Source of the DNA: JBJKRF01 sp046704785
Lineage (GTDB): Bacteria > Chloroflexota > Anaerolineae > Anaerolineales > Villigracilaceae
Assembly (NCBI GenBank): GCA_046704785.1
Contig: JBJKRF010000112.1
Location: forward strand, 1 to 18,255
DNA: 18,255 bases
Direction: 5' to 3'
Shown: one piece after another, positions 1 to 6,832 of the stretch
Layout: the number at the start of each line of letters is the position of its first letter
Numbering within the stretch: the stretch's first letter is position 1
Notes under the pieces: generated by a model
What the model saw: only the letters and a program-made list of their open reading frames with translations
Told to the model about the DNA's origin: nothing
The model's database searches: none
Made by a program: the position numbers and the translations under genes

Positions 1-17
1 CGTATAAACTGTCATCG

Positions 18-82
18 CAGGTAGCCTCTTGTCTGATAAGTTTTGTACAACAACTTAATCTTATCCGTTCAGTGGCTACCTG
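18..82. repeat. Nested inverted repeats at left edge
   Basis: CAGGTAGCC (18-26) pairs with GGCTACCTG (74-82). Inside, TAAGTT (37-42) pairs with AACTTA (52-57) around the dyad TTGTACAA (43-50). The outer arm at 74-82 overlaps the last codons of the membrane-protein gene, and its stop lies inside the structure. It may be a terminator-like or regulatory fold. On the minus strand AAGAGG and an ATG (15-13) follow, a possible start of the next gene. Confidence 0.5.
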
Positions 83-1895
83 TCTCTAATTTGTAAAGGT
101 GCTTTTTCTCACATCTGAACCGTGCCCTTTTTTGTTTCATCCCGTAGGCGAACAAGCCCAGGGTGAGCAGCAGACTCCCGAAGGAGACCCAGTCGGCAAG
201 GTGCTGGGCTAACGGCAACTTCCAGTTCGGTTGGCGATGGTTGATGAATTCCTCCAACTGTTGGCGTTCGCTGACAGGGATGCGGCTGAAAAGGGAAGAC
301 CCATTGACTTCCGGGTAGACCAGCCCGGTTGGGTCGGTCATGTTGAAGAATCCGTCACTTACCTGGTCAACAGGGCCCACATGCACCTTGGGCTTGAAAT
401 CCTGCAAGTTATAGCCAAATAATACTTCGTAGGGATACAAATTACTGGCGTCCTGATCGAAGACGCGCTGGTCGTTGATGTCGGCGATGCTCTCGATGGG
501 AAAGGTCGCGCCTTTGCGGATATTCCAATAATCGATTTCGAGGCCGCTGATGTCGAAGACGCGCTGTTGGAGCTTGTCCAGTGGGATGAGCAAGTACGCG
601 CCCAAAGCGACCAGCGCCAGCAATCCGACAGGGAGGAAGGCTGCCAACGCCTTTTTTTCAGGCCAGGACTTCGTCCAGCTTTGAAAAACCCATGCCCCCA
701 AAACGGCCAGGGGAAAAATGAATGATGCGCCAAAACGCGTATTGACGTGCATGGCGCGCAGGAACGGCAACTGGCGCAGGTGAGGATAGAACAGTCCACG
801 GGCAAAGGTGAACTCCATCGCCAGTTCGACGGCGAACAGGAAAAGAATCAGGGCCAGCCAAAAACCTTTTTTACGCGGTAAAACAGCGAGGCGTTGGGTG
901 AGTAAGCGCCAGCCCAACGCCAGAACACCGCCGCCGAGCAGGAACCAAAGCACAGGGCTCATCGACAGGTCCAATTCCCACAATCCCACCGGCGCGCCGG
1001 TATATGCCTGGAGCAACAGGCGGATCGTGGTCATCTTCTCACCCGTGATGGCGTAAATGGGCGCAATACCCATCACACCAGCCAGTTGCAGGAACAAGCC
1101 AACCGGCGCGATGCGTAGTGGCACATCGAAATGGTCGGCAATGGTGCGCGGGAAGAAGCGCATGAAAGAGTTGACCGCGTAGAGCTTGGAAACGTTCAAG
1201 CCAGCCGCCAGCAGGCCGCCAAAGATCAGCACCTTGGCAAAACGCCGCACATCGTAGGCAGATGGACGAATCATATAGGCCAGCGGCAGGAGCATCAGCG
1301 TGGCGAGGGCAATGAAAACTGCCGGATAAATGCTGGCGGAGTAGACTACGACGGCGCTGGTCAGGCCAAACAAAGCGACGGCAACGGGAAGGCGCAGGCG
1401 TTTATCGAAGAGCGCCACGAGAAAAACCGGCAGCAGGGGAAAAGCCTGGAAGTTCAGGTGCCCGTTGGCCATGTGCTCCAGGTAAAAGCCGCTGGCGCTA
1501 AACAGGATTGCGCCGAGCGTGGCCGCCGTCCAGCGAAAATCAAGGGAGTGCTTTAGGAAAATATAAGTGGCGAAATAGCCAATGAGGACGTAGACAAAAT
1601 ATGAGATAAGCAGGGACGTCCAGGGATCGATAAGCAGGGTTAGAAACTGTGGCAGGGAGAATTGCGCGTTGAGAGGGTGCGGATAAGCCGGCAGGCCGCC
1701 GCCGAAACTGGGCGTGTACCACTGGATGGTCAGGCCGTTGATCTGGTAGTGCAGTTCAGTATCGATCAGGCGTGTGAGGAAATATTTATGATCCCAGCCA
1801 ACGATGGGGTAGGTGCTGTTGACATGGTAGGCGACGAAACCGGCGATCAGAACGCCGCACAACGTTGTAAGAAAAAAGCGGGAATAGTTCTTCAT
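69..1895 (-). CDS. Polytopic membrane protein, GT-C/YfhO-like
   Basis: This 608-residue protein is dominated by hydrophobic segments, roughly ten or more TM helices. The first TM covers about residues 8-25. A polar loop follows with an acidic residue (D35) and the stretch IQWYTPSFGGGLPAYPHP at about 57-74. That architecture resembles bacterial YfhO-like and GT-C glycosyltransferase-fold membrane proteins, which use lipid-linked sugars. A soluble stretch lies near the C-terminus, before a last TM and a basic tail. I chose the start at 1895 (MKNYSRFF) because the frame stays open up to 2174 only by running inside the response-regulator gene, and that extension is arginine- and serine-rich non-protein-like sequence. 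No Shine-Dalgarno is obvious. The gene lies 100 nt after the response regulator and may be co-transcribed with it. The membrane topology is clear; the sugar-transfer role is inferred from general layout only. Confidence 0.8.
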   Translation of the reverse strand: MKNYSRFFLTTLCGVLIAGFVAYHVNSTYPIVGWDHKYFLTRLIDTELHYQINGLTIQWYTPSFGGGLPAYPHPLNAQFSLPQFLTLLIDPWTSLLISYFVYVLIGYFATYIFLKHSLDFRWTAATLGAILFSASGFYLEHMANGHLNFQAFPLLPVFLVALFDKRLRLPVAVALFGLTSAVVVYSASIYPAVFIALATLMLLPLAYMIRPSAYDVRRFAKVLIFGGLLAAGLNVSKLYAVNSFMRFFPRTIADHFDVPLRIAPVGLFLQLAGVMGIAPIYAITGEKMTTIRLLLQAYTGAPVGLWELDLSMSPVLWFLLGGGVLALGWRLLTQRLAVLPRKKGFWLALILFLFAVELAMEFTFARGLFYPHLRQLPFLRAMHVNTRFGASFIFPLAVLGAWVFQSWTKSWPEKKALAAFLPVGLLALVALGAYLLIPLDKLQQRVFDISGLEIDYWNIRKGATFPIESIADINDQRVFDQDASNLYPYEVLFGYNLQDFKPKVHVGPVDQVSDGFFNMTDPTGLVYPEVNGSSLFSRIPVSERQQLEEFINHRQPNWKLPLAQHLADWVSFGSLLLTLGLFAYGMKQKRARFRCEKKHLYKLETGSH

Positions 1896-1995
1896 CGATG
1901 CAAAAAGATTTTTAGAAGTTACGGTGGTGGAGAGCCGCCTGCGCCATCTCCCAGAACAACCCCCATCGAACAATAAAAGACGGACTTTCCAGGCG

Positions 1996-2652
1996 CTACT
2001 GGATGTATTCTCGCAGGTTATGTTCGACCGCATACGCTGCGGCCTCGGCACGATTGTTGACACCCAGCTTCGAGAGAATACTGCTGACGTAGTTTCGCAC
2101 GGTGCCTTCACCCAAGAAGAGCGATTTGGCAATTTCGCGGTTGGTCTTGCCTTCCGAGACCAGCAGCAGCACATGCTTTTCCTGCTGGCTAAGGTGCGAG
2201 AAGGCGGAAGCTTCCTCGTCTTTGACGGCTTTGCGCACTTCTTGAAAGACCCGTTGGGTCACGGCGGGATCGAGCAGCGCTTCGCCGCGAGAGACAGCGT
2301 CCAGGGCCCGGATCAGGTCCTCGCCCCCAATTTGCTTCAAAATATAACCGGAGGCGCCAGCACGAATGGCCGAAAAGAGCATTTCGTCCTCGGCATAAGA
2401 GGTCAGCATAATCACTTTAACATCGGGGAAACGATGCACGATTTCTTCGCAGGCTTCGATGCCTGACGTGCCCGGCAAGCGAATATCCATGATGACAACG
2501 GTGGGCTGCAGCGCGGCAACCTGCTCAATCGCTTCGCGCGCTGACCCTGCTTCACCGATCACTTCGAAATCGTGATGTCGATCGAGCAGAGATTTCAATC
2601 CCAAACGGACCACTTCGTGATCGTCAACCAGCAAAATACGCTGCTTTATCAT
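1996..2652 (-). CDS. NarL/LuxR-type response regulator
   Basis: This 218-residue two-component output protein starts with a receiver domain (about 1-122). The acidic pair is D10/D11, the phosphoacceptor is D56 (VIMDIRLPG), the switch residue is T84 and the conserved lysine is K106. A linker follows, then a LuxR/GerE-type helix-turn-helix at about 153-212 (LSQQEKHVLLL...TNREIAKSLFL...TVRNYVSSILSKLGV). Phosphorylation should drive dimerisation and DNA binding. I chose the ATG at 2652, which gives the normal short family N-terminus (MIKQRILLVDDH). An in-frame ATG six codons upstream (2670) is possible, but its GGAGG then lies inside the coding sequence. A separate promoter is predicted at 2798-2826 with a hairpin in the leader. 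No histidine kinase is adjacent, so it is an orphan within this window. Confidence 0.95.
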   Translation of the reverse strand: MIKQRILLVDDHEVVRLGLKSLLDRHHDFEVIGEAGSAREAIEQVAALQPTVVIMDIRLPGTSGIEACEEIVHRFPDVKVIMLTSYAEDEMLFSAIRAGASGYILKQIGGEDLIRALDAVSRGEALLDPAVTQRVFQEVRKAVKDEEASAFSHLSQQEKHVLLLVSEGKTNREIAKSLFLGEGTVRNYVSSILSKLGVNNRAEAAAYAVEHNLREYIQ

Positions 2653-2711
2653 CGTTCCTACGACCTCCATCCTTTGGGCTAAGGCTCTCGAATTGGTGTA
2701 CTAAACGGATT

Positions 2712-2755
2712 TGTGGAGGGGCATGCGATAACGGCATACTGCATGCCCCTCCACA
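2712..2755. repeat. Perfect 15-bp inverted repeat in leader
   Basis: TGTGGAGGGGCATGC (2712-2726) is matched exactly by its reverse complement (2741-2755) around a 14-nt loop. It sits between the predicted promoter and the start of the NarL-type regulator. No run of T follows on either strand, so it does not look like a simple intrinsic terminator. It may be a dispersed palindromic element, an mRNA structure, or both. Confidence 0.85.
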
Positions 2756-2797
2756 TCTTCCCAACCTGACAGGAAACTCCCAAAAGCCGCGCCAGAG

Positions 2798-2826
2798 AGT
2801 ATAGCCGAGAGCAGAGTCTATGGCAA
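2798..2826 (-). promoter_or_regulatory. Sigma70-type promoter of the NarL-type regulator
   Basis: On the minus strand, TTGCCA (2826-2821) and TATACT (2803-2798) are separated by exactly 17 bp, each matching 5 of 6 consensus bases. Transcription should start near 2791, giving a leader of about 140 nt that contains the palindrome at 2712-2755. The promoter lies just after the terminator-like hairpin of the upstream operon, which fits a transcription-unit boundary. Confidence 0.65.
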
Positions 2827-2883
2827 GGGCATGAGTCCCGGCAATCGTTCGCGCTCGCGCAACCTGATTCGAGGCTTAAAGAG

Positions 2884-2915
2884 GCAGAGCTTGCCTTTTC
2901 CAATGCAAGCCCTGC
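2884..2915 (-). terminator. Terminator-like hairpin after the signalling operon
   Basis: An 11-bp stem with one G-U wobble (2884-2894 with 2905-2915, 10-nt loop) begins 24 nt after the stop codon of the PhoB-type regulator. On the minus strand CTCTTT follows, a short U-rich tail. The position and strong stem suggest intrinsic termination, but the U tract is short. Confidence 0.55.
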
Positions 2916-2939
2916 ATAAAATCAACAACGAAGTAAATT

Positions 2940-3671
2940 CTATTCCTTCTCTTTTTCCTGTTGCCTGCGGAAATCGACGAAACGATAGCCAACGCCACGC
3001 TCTGTCAGGATGTACTTGGGATTAGCCGGGTCCTTCTCCAATTTCTGGCGCAGGTAATTGATGTACAGGCGCACATAATGCGGCTCGTCACGGTACTCGT
3101 ATCCCCAAACCTTGGCCAACAACTGGTCATGCGAGACCACCCAGCCAGCATTCTGGACGAGGTGGTACAGCAGCCGGTATTCGGTAGGACGCAACTTGAC
3201 GATTTTCCCTTCCAACCAGACTTCGCGGCGGTCGAAATCAATCTTGAGGCGCTCGTCCACTTCGATCAGGCCGTGCATCGACCCGGTAGCGCCCTCGGTG
3301 CGGCGCAACACAGCTTTGACGCGGCTGACCAACTCGCGCGGGCTGAAAGGTTTGGTAATGTAATCGTCGGCGCCCAACTCAAGGCCTCGAACCCGGTCGT
3401 CTTCCTCGCCTTTGGCAGTCAACATAATAACCGGTACGTTGCTGATCTCGCGGATCATCTCCAGCACCTCGAATCCGTCGAGGTCTGGCATCATCACATC
3501 GAGCAAGATCAGGTCGGGGTTGGCGTCGCGCAACTTCTGGATGGCTTGTTTGCCGTTAAAAGCTTCGGCCACCTGGAAACCGTCGTGCTCCAGGTTGAGA
3601 CGAATAAAACGCACCATGCGTTCTTCGTCGTCGACAGCCAGGATGCGGCGATGTTCAAATTCGTCAGCCAT
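2940..3671 (-). CDS. OmpR/PhoB-type response regulator
   Basis: This 243-residue protein has a receiver domain at about 8-122, with acidic residues D14/D15, phosphoacceptor D58 (LLLDVMMPDLDG), T85 and K107 (ITKPFSPREL). A winged-helix trans_reg_C domain follows at about 140-236 (LRPTEYRLLYHLVQNAGWVVSHDQLLAKVWG ... YVRLYINYLRQKLE ... ILTERGVGYRF). The tail is short and charged (RRQQEKEKE). It is the last gene of the six-gene operon, and its ATG lies 3 nt after the stop of the 79-residue gene, which implies translational coupling. All receiver residues needed for Asp phosphorylation are present. No histidine kinase is in the operon, while a Ser/Thr kinase is. The operon context therefore hints at cross-talk or Thr-level modification, which is inference. 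Confidence 0.95.
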   Translation of the reverse strand: MADEFEHRRILAVDDEERMVRFIRLNLEHDGFQVAEAFNGKQAIQKLRDANPDLILLDVMMPDLDGFEVLEMIREISNVPVIMLTAKGEEDDRVRGLELGADDYITKPFSPRELVSRVKAVLRRTEGATGSMHGLIEVDERLKIDFDRREVWLEGKIVKLRPTEYRLLYHLVQNAGWVVSHDQLLAKVWGYEYRDEPHYVRLYINYLRQKLEKDPANPKYILTERGVGYRFVDFRRQQEKEKE

Positions 3672-3674
3672 GCG

Positions 3675-3914
3675 CTACTCTCGGACAAAGCCGATAATCT
3701 GGTCTTCCCCTTCGCCAGGAATAATTTCGATAAAGGAGATTCGGCTGACCGGCCAAATAACTTGCGTAACACTCGCCATCAAATACGGCAAATCCTTGCC
3801 GTCGCGGCGGCGGGGATTCTTTACGAGTAAACTCATATCCGTTGGACTCGGCAGTTGTTCGATCTCACCGAGAATCGGGTCCTCGTTCATAATGTGGATG
3901 AGTACGGATGGCAT
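3675..3914 (-). CDS. Small protein of unknown function in signalling operon
   Basis: This 79-residue soluble protein has no signal peptide, TM or cysteine pair. I do not recognise its family. Alternating hydrophobic stretches (PSVLIHIM, DMSLLVKN, SRISFIEIIP, DQIIGFVRE) and a basic, glycine-containing turn (NPRRRDGKD) suggest a small beta-rich fold. Its reality is supported by a good ribosome-binding site (AAGGTG, 5 nt before the ATG) and by a tight fit of 12 nt after the FHA gene stop and 3 nt before the regulator start. Sitting between a phosphopeptide reader and a response regulator, it could be an adaptor, but that is only a guess from context. Confidence 0.8.
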   Translation of the reverse strand: MPSVLIHIMNEDPILGEIEQLPSPTDMSLLVKNPRRRDGKDLPYLMASVTQVIWPVSRISFIEIIPGEGEDQIIGFVRE

Positions 3915-3926
3915 ATTTTCACCTTC

Positions 3927-4415
3927 CTAAGAGAGCACAACTTGAATTTTTAGTTTTCCAAGCGCGATCACGTCACCATGTTGCAACGATTGCTCCACAT
4001 TTGGCGTGAGACGATCCCCATTAATATAAGTGCCGTTGGCCGAACCAAGGTCCATGATGCTGACGCTCCCATCTGCCAGGCGAATAACCGCATGCAAGCG
4101 TGAGACTCCGTTGTCGTAGGCCCGGTAGGGCGTCAGGTCCACGTCGGGCATGATCGGCTGGTTTTCGCTGACACGGCCCAGAGTAAATTCCTTCCGATCC
4201 ATGACCGGCAGAATTTGTCCGCTGTCCAACAGGTGCAACGAGATCCAGGTCATCCCATACTGTTCATTTCGAATAGACGAGGTTTGCAAATCATTGGTAT
4301 CCGGCTCGATATGCTGGGTCTTGTTAACATCGAATTGAACGAGTTGCATTCCGCAATCGCTGCAGAAAATTGCGCCATCGTTTTCTTCGTGTTTGCAATT
4401 TGGACAAACAATCAT
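3927..4415 (-). CDS. Zinc-ribbon/FHA-domain protein
   Basis: This 162-residue cytosolic protein begins with a zinc ribbon (C4-X2-C7 and C18-X2-C21). A polar linker rich in Thr and Ser (T33, T40, T45) follows, then an FHA domain at about 76-158. The FHA core is intact: G80-R81 (FTLGR), S105-R-L-H108 (GVSRLHA), N127-G128 (SANGTYING), and the closing GDVIALGKLKIQV strand. FHA domains bind phosphothreonine peptides, so it is the expected reader of the kinase encoded upstream. The linker threonines could be phospho-sites, as in GarA-type regulators, but no classical ETTS motif is present. Its ATG overlaps the preceding stop (ATGA, 4412-4415), with GGAG spaced 5 nt upstream inside the J/VWA gene, so translation is coupled. 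Confidence 0.93.
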   Translation of the reverse strand: MIVCPNCKHEENDGAIFCSDCGMQLVQFDVNKTQHIEPDTNDLQTSSIRNEQYGMTWISLHLLDSGQILPVMDRKEFTLGRVSENQPIMPDVDLTPYRAYDNGVSRLHAVIRLADGSVSIMDLGSANGTYINGDRLTPNVEQSLQHGDVIALGKLKIQVVLS

Positions 4416-5890
4416 TTCTTCTCCCCGGGCATGATCAGTGCCCGCGTTCCATACTTGATCGCTTTCTCACCACTCTCCGTGAAAGATCGACTTCGCTCGA
4501 TATTCTCCGCTTCCAAGAGCACGGTATTTGCCAAGCTACGCTCGCCCTGTGCAAACAGGTGGGTAGCCAATTTTTGTAAATGGTCACTAGCCTTCTCATA
4601 TTGGCCTGACGCCACTTCTGCGCGCGCCTTTTCCTGAATGCGATACAACGTCAATTTTGACAAAGCCTGAATAAGGGCCGAAGGCGGCGGCTCACTCACC
4701 GGCCTTTCCTTGATTGGGATATCGATAGAAATACGGATAGGAGAAATTGGGGTTTGAACCGCAGCAGACCAGACTTCCATCTGCCCATTGACCAAAGAAA
4801 TTGTACTGCCTACCAAAGCCTCTGGGGAGACCCGGAATTCAATCAATATTGTAAGGGGTGTTTCGTACAAGATCGGCCCCAACCGCATCGAGTTCTCGGC
4901 GACAATGGGCTGGGTCTCAGGCTGAAGGCGAAATACATACGAAATTTCCACCCCCTTGGGAAGCTCATATTCCAATGTAACGTTCTCAGCGAATGTGCGT
5001 GAAAGGTGGGTAAACTTTTCGGTCAGCAAAGTCTCGACATCTTTGGGCTGCGAGACGAACATGCTATTACCGCCCGTGATCGTTGCCAACTGGTCGAGAA
5101 AAATGTCGTTCCAGCCGCTGCCAATGCCCATACCGCTGATGGAGATGCCTTCCTCCGAAGCTGACTTTGCCAAATCGTAGCAGGCTTGCTCATCGCCGTA
5201 GGTGCGTCCGTCGGTCAACAAAATAATGTGATTGATATAGTTCGGCCCAACGTAACGCCGTACTTCGCCAAGCCCGGCCTCCAGGCCGTGCAAGATCTCG
5301 GTTCCCCCCGATGTTTGCAGCATTTGTACCTTCATCTCGGTCCGCTGCACATTGTTATTTTGCCGCGAAGCAGGAATGATCACTTCGGCCCGGTCGCTGA
5401 ACGATACCATCGAAAAAATATCGGTCGACTTGAGCTTTCGGATCAACTGGACGGCGGTCGATTTGACCATATCCAATTTTTCGCCTTTCATCGACGTGGA
5501 ACAATCGATGACCAGGCAAACGTTCAGCGGAACGCCCGTTTCGGCCTGCTTTTCATCCTTTCGGGGCGAGAGTTCGGTTAACGCATAGACAAGTTGCGGT
5601 TCAGACAGCGCCGGCAACTCTTTTCGGCTAATGGCAAGTCGATGACGGACAACCTCCGGCAATTCCTCTTCCGGCGGAAGGGTCGCATCATAAGCGCTAC
5701 GCCGCGACGGGTCTGATAAAACTTGATAGGCCTGCTGGACTCCCAAAAAAAGCTCGGTCTCCCCCGGTGCCACATTTTTATCAGGATGAAGTCGTTTCGC
5801 GGCCTTCAAATATGCGCGCCGGATTTCGTCCTGCGTCGCAGAACGAAGGATTCCGAGAGCCGCGTATAAGCTTGGCCGCTTTGACATCAC
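4412..5890 (-). CDS. J-domain/von Willebrand factor A fusion protein
   Basis: This 492-residue protein has an N-terminal J domain at about 6-70 with the HPD motif intact (H35-P36-D37), which in known J proteins stimulates Hsp70 ATPase. A VWA domain at about 121-300 carries a full metal-ion-dependent adhesion site: D129-X-S131-X-S133 (VIDCSTSMKG), T197 (SGGTEI) and D227 (LLTDGR). The next 100 residues are beta-rich and resemble the region after VWA in other bacterial VWA proteins. The C-terminus (about 410-492) is predicted helical and could be TPR-like. The frame starts with GTG (5890) followed directly by ATG (5887). GTG has better spacing to GGA in the phosphatase 3' end, and either start is possible. 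No signal peptide is seen, so it is probably cytoplasmic. Its role as scaffold or sensor in the operon is inferred. Confidence 0.92.
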   Translation of the reverse strand: MMSKRPSLYAALGILRSATQDEIRRAYLKAAKRLHPDKNVAPGETELFLGVQQAYQVLSDPSRRSAYDATLPPEEELPEVVRHRLAISRKELPALSEPQLVYALTELSPRKDEKQAETGVPLNVCLVIDCSTSMKGEKLDMVKSTAVQLIRKLKSTDIFSMVSFSDRAEVIIPASRQNNNVQRTEMKVQMLQTSGGTEILHGLEAGLGEVRRYVGPNYINHIILLTDGRTYGDEQACYDLAKSASEEGISISGMGIGSGWNDIFLDQLATITGGNSMFVSQPKDVETLLTEKFTHLSRTFAENVTLEYELPKGVEISYVFRLQPETQPIVAENSMRLGPILYETPLTILIEFRVSPEALVGSTISLVNGQMEVWSAAVQTPISPIRISIDIPIKERPVSEPPPSALIQALSKLTLYRIQEKARAEVASGQYEKASDHLQKLATHLFAQGERSLANTVLLEAENIERSRSFTESGEKAIKYGTRALIMPGEKK

Positions 5891-5897
5891 GTATTAA

Positions 5898-6800
5898 CTA
5901 TCCAATGAGTTGTACCAGCACCACGCTGATATTATCCGGACCGCCCGCATTATTTGCCGCAGTGACAAGATTCTGGCAAGCCCGCTCCATGGTCGAGGCT
6001 TCGATCACAAAGCGACGGATGTCCTCTTCCGGGACAACCCCCCAAAGGCCGTCGCTACACAGCAAGAGATGCCCCCCCACCGGGAAAGGCATTGTCACCA
6101 CATCAGCTTCGAGGGTTTCTCCCTGTCCCAGCGCACGATAAAGCACGTTTCGCTGTGGATGGACCGCTGCTTCTGCCGACGTGATCTGTCCAAGTTCCTC
6201 CAGCCGTTTGACCAGAGAATGGTCGCGGGTAATCGCCTCCATACGGTGGTCGTTATAGAGCAAATAAGCGCGACTATCCCCAACGTGTGCAACGGTCAAT
6301 TGTTGACCGACCAGCAAAGCTGCGGTGACCGTCGTGCCGCTGCCGGGTGCTTCGCGCAAGACAGCACGCTGGGCCTCCATGACCGCCGTTTGTAAAATCT
6401 CCTGCAACGACTCGTCCATCGATACCGTTGGCAAGTTAAACAGCGAATTATGGAATTTTTTCAGCACATAGCCGGCAATGGTACGAATGGCTGCATTGCT
6501 GGCAATTTCTCCATATTGATGGCCGCCCATCCCATCTGCAATAATAAATAAGCCAAGGGGTGGATTACCGGTATTCCCAGCCAGGACCGTGGAAAAGGTG
6601 AAAAGGCAATCCTCATTCAATTCGCGCTGTCGTCCAACCGACTGCCCGCTGGCAACCAACAGTTGAGCCGGTTCGAAGCGGGTGGTCGTCGTACGAATAG
6701 ACTGAAGTTGCGCATCCGAAAGCGGCGCAGTAACGACATTATCTCCTGCTGGTTGTACTTCAGGTTTTTTACCGAAAAGATTTCGGAAGAAGTCAAACAC
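5898..6800 (-). CDS. PP2C/PPM-family protein phosphatase
   Basis: This 300-residue metal-dependent Ser/Thr phosphatase carries all the main PPM motifs: RELNED (N62-E63-D64), ADGMGGH (D89-G90), GSGTTVTAAL, VAHVGDSRAY, ITRDHS, LCSDGLWG and GGPDNISVVL, with the metal-binding aspartates present. The first 45 residues are an extra tail with a basic start (FFRNLFGKKP) and four threonines in a row (37-40), a possible substrate for the partner kinase. There is no TM. It starts at GTG (6800), supported by AAGGAG eight nucleotides upstream, and lies 32 nt after the kinase stop. It is expected to reverse phosphorylation by the kinase encoded immediately upstream. The catalytic role is secure by family; the substrate is inferred. 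Confidence 0.96.
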   Translation of the reverse strand: MFDFFRNLFGKKPEVQPAGDNVVTAPLSDAQLQSIRTTTTRFEPAQLLVASGQSVGRQRELNEDCLFTFSTVLAGNTGNPPLGLFIIADGMGGHQYGEIASNAAIRTIAGYVLKKFHNSLFNLPTVSMDESLQEILQTAVMEAQRAVLREAPGSGTTVTAALLVGQQLTVAHVGDSRAYLLYNDHRMEAITRDHSLVKRLEELGQITSAEAAVHPQRNVLYRALGQGETLEADVVTMPFPVGGHLLLCSDGLWGVVPEEDIRRFVIEASTMERACQNLVTAANNAGGPDNISVVLVQLIG

Positions 6801-6832
6801 AGTGTAATCTCCTTAAAATCTCTACTTCGTCC

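Noticed and set aside
1..15. Possible start of a gene (ATG at 15-13, minus strand)
   Set aside because: Only five codons are visible before the window edge, too few to support a feature.
1929..1951. GGAGA/TCTCC hairpin between the NarL-type regulator and membrane-protein genes
   Set aside because: Only five pairs with a 13-nt loop and no T tract; too weak to call a terminator.
1896..2174. N-terminal extension of the membrane-protein frame
   Set aside because: It lies wholly in or against the response-regulator gene, reads as Arg/Ser/Thr-rich shadow sequence, and precedes a natural TM-start methionine.
2679..2903. Minus-strand 74-codon frame upstream of the NarL-type regulator
   Set aside because: It covers the predicted promoter, part of the terminator hairpin and the palindrome; Cys/Ser-rich and without motifs.
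2961..3830. Plus-strand open frame opposite the PhoB-type regulator
   Set aside because: Antisense to a full receiver and winged-helix gene; no ribosome-binding site or domain.
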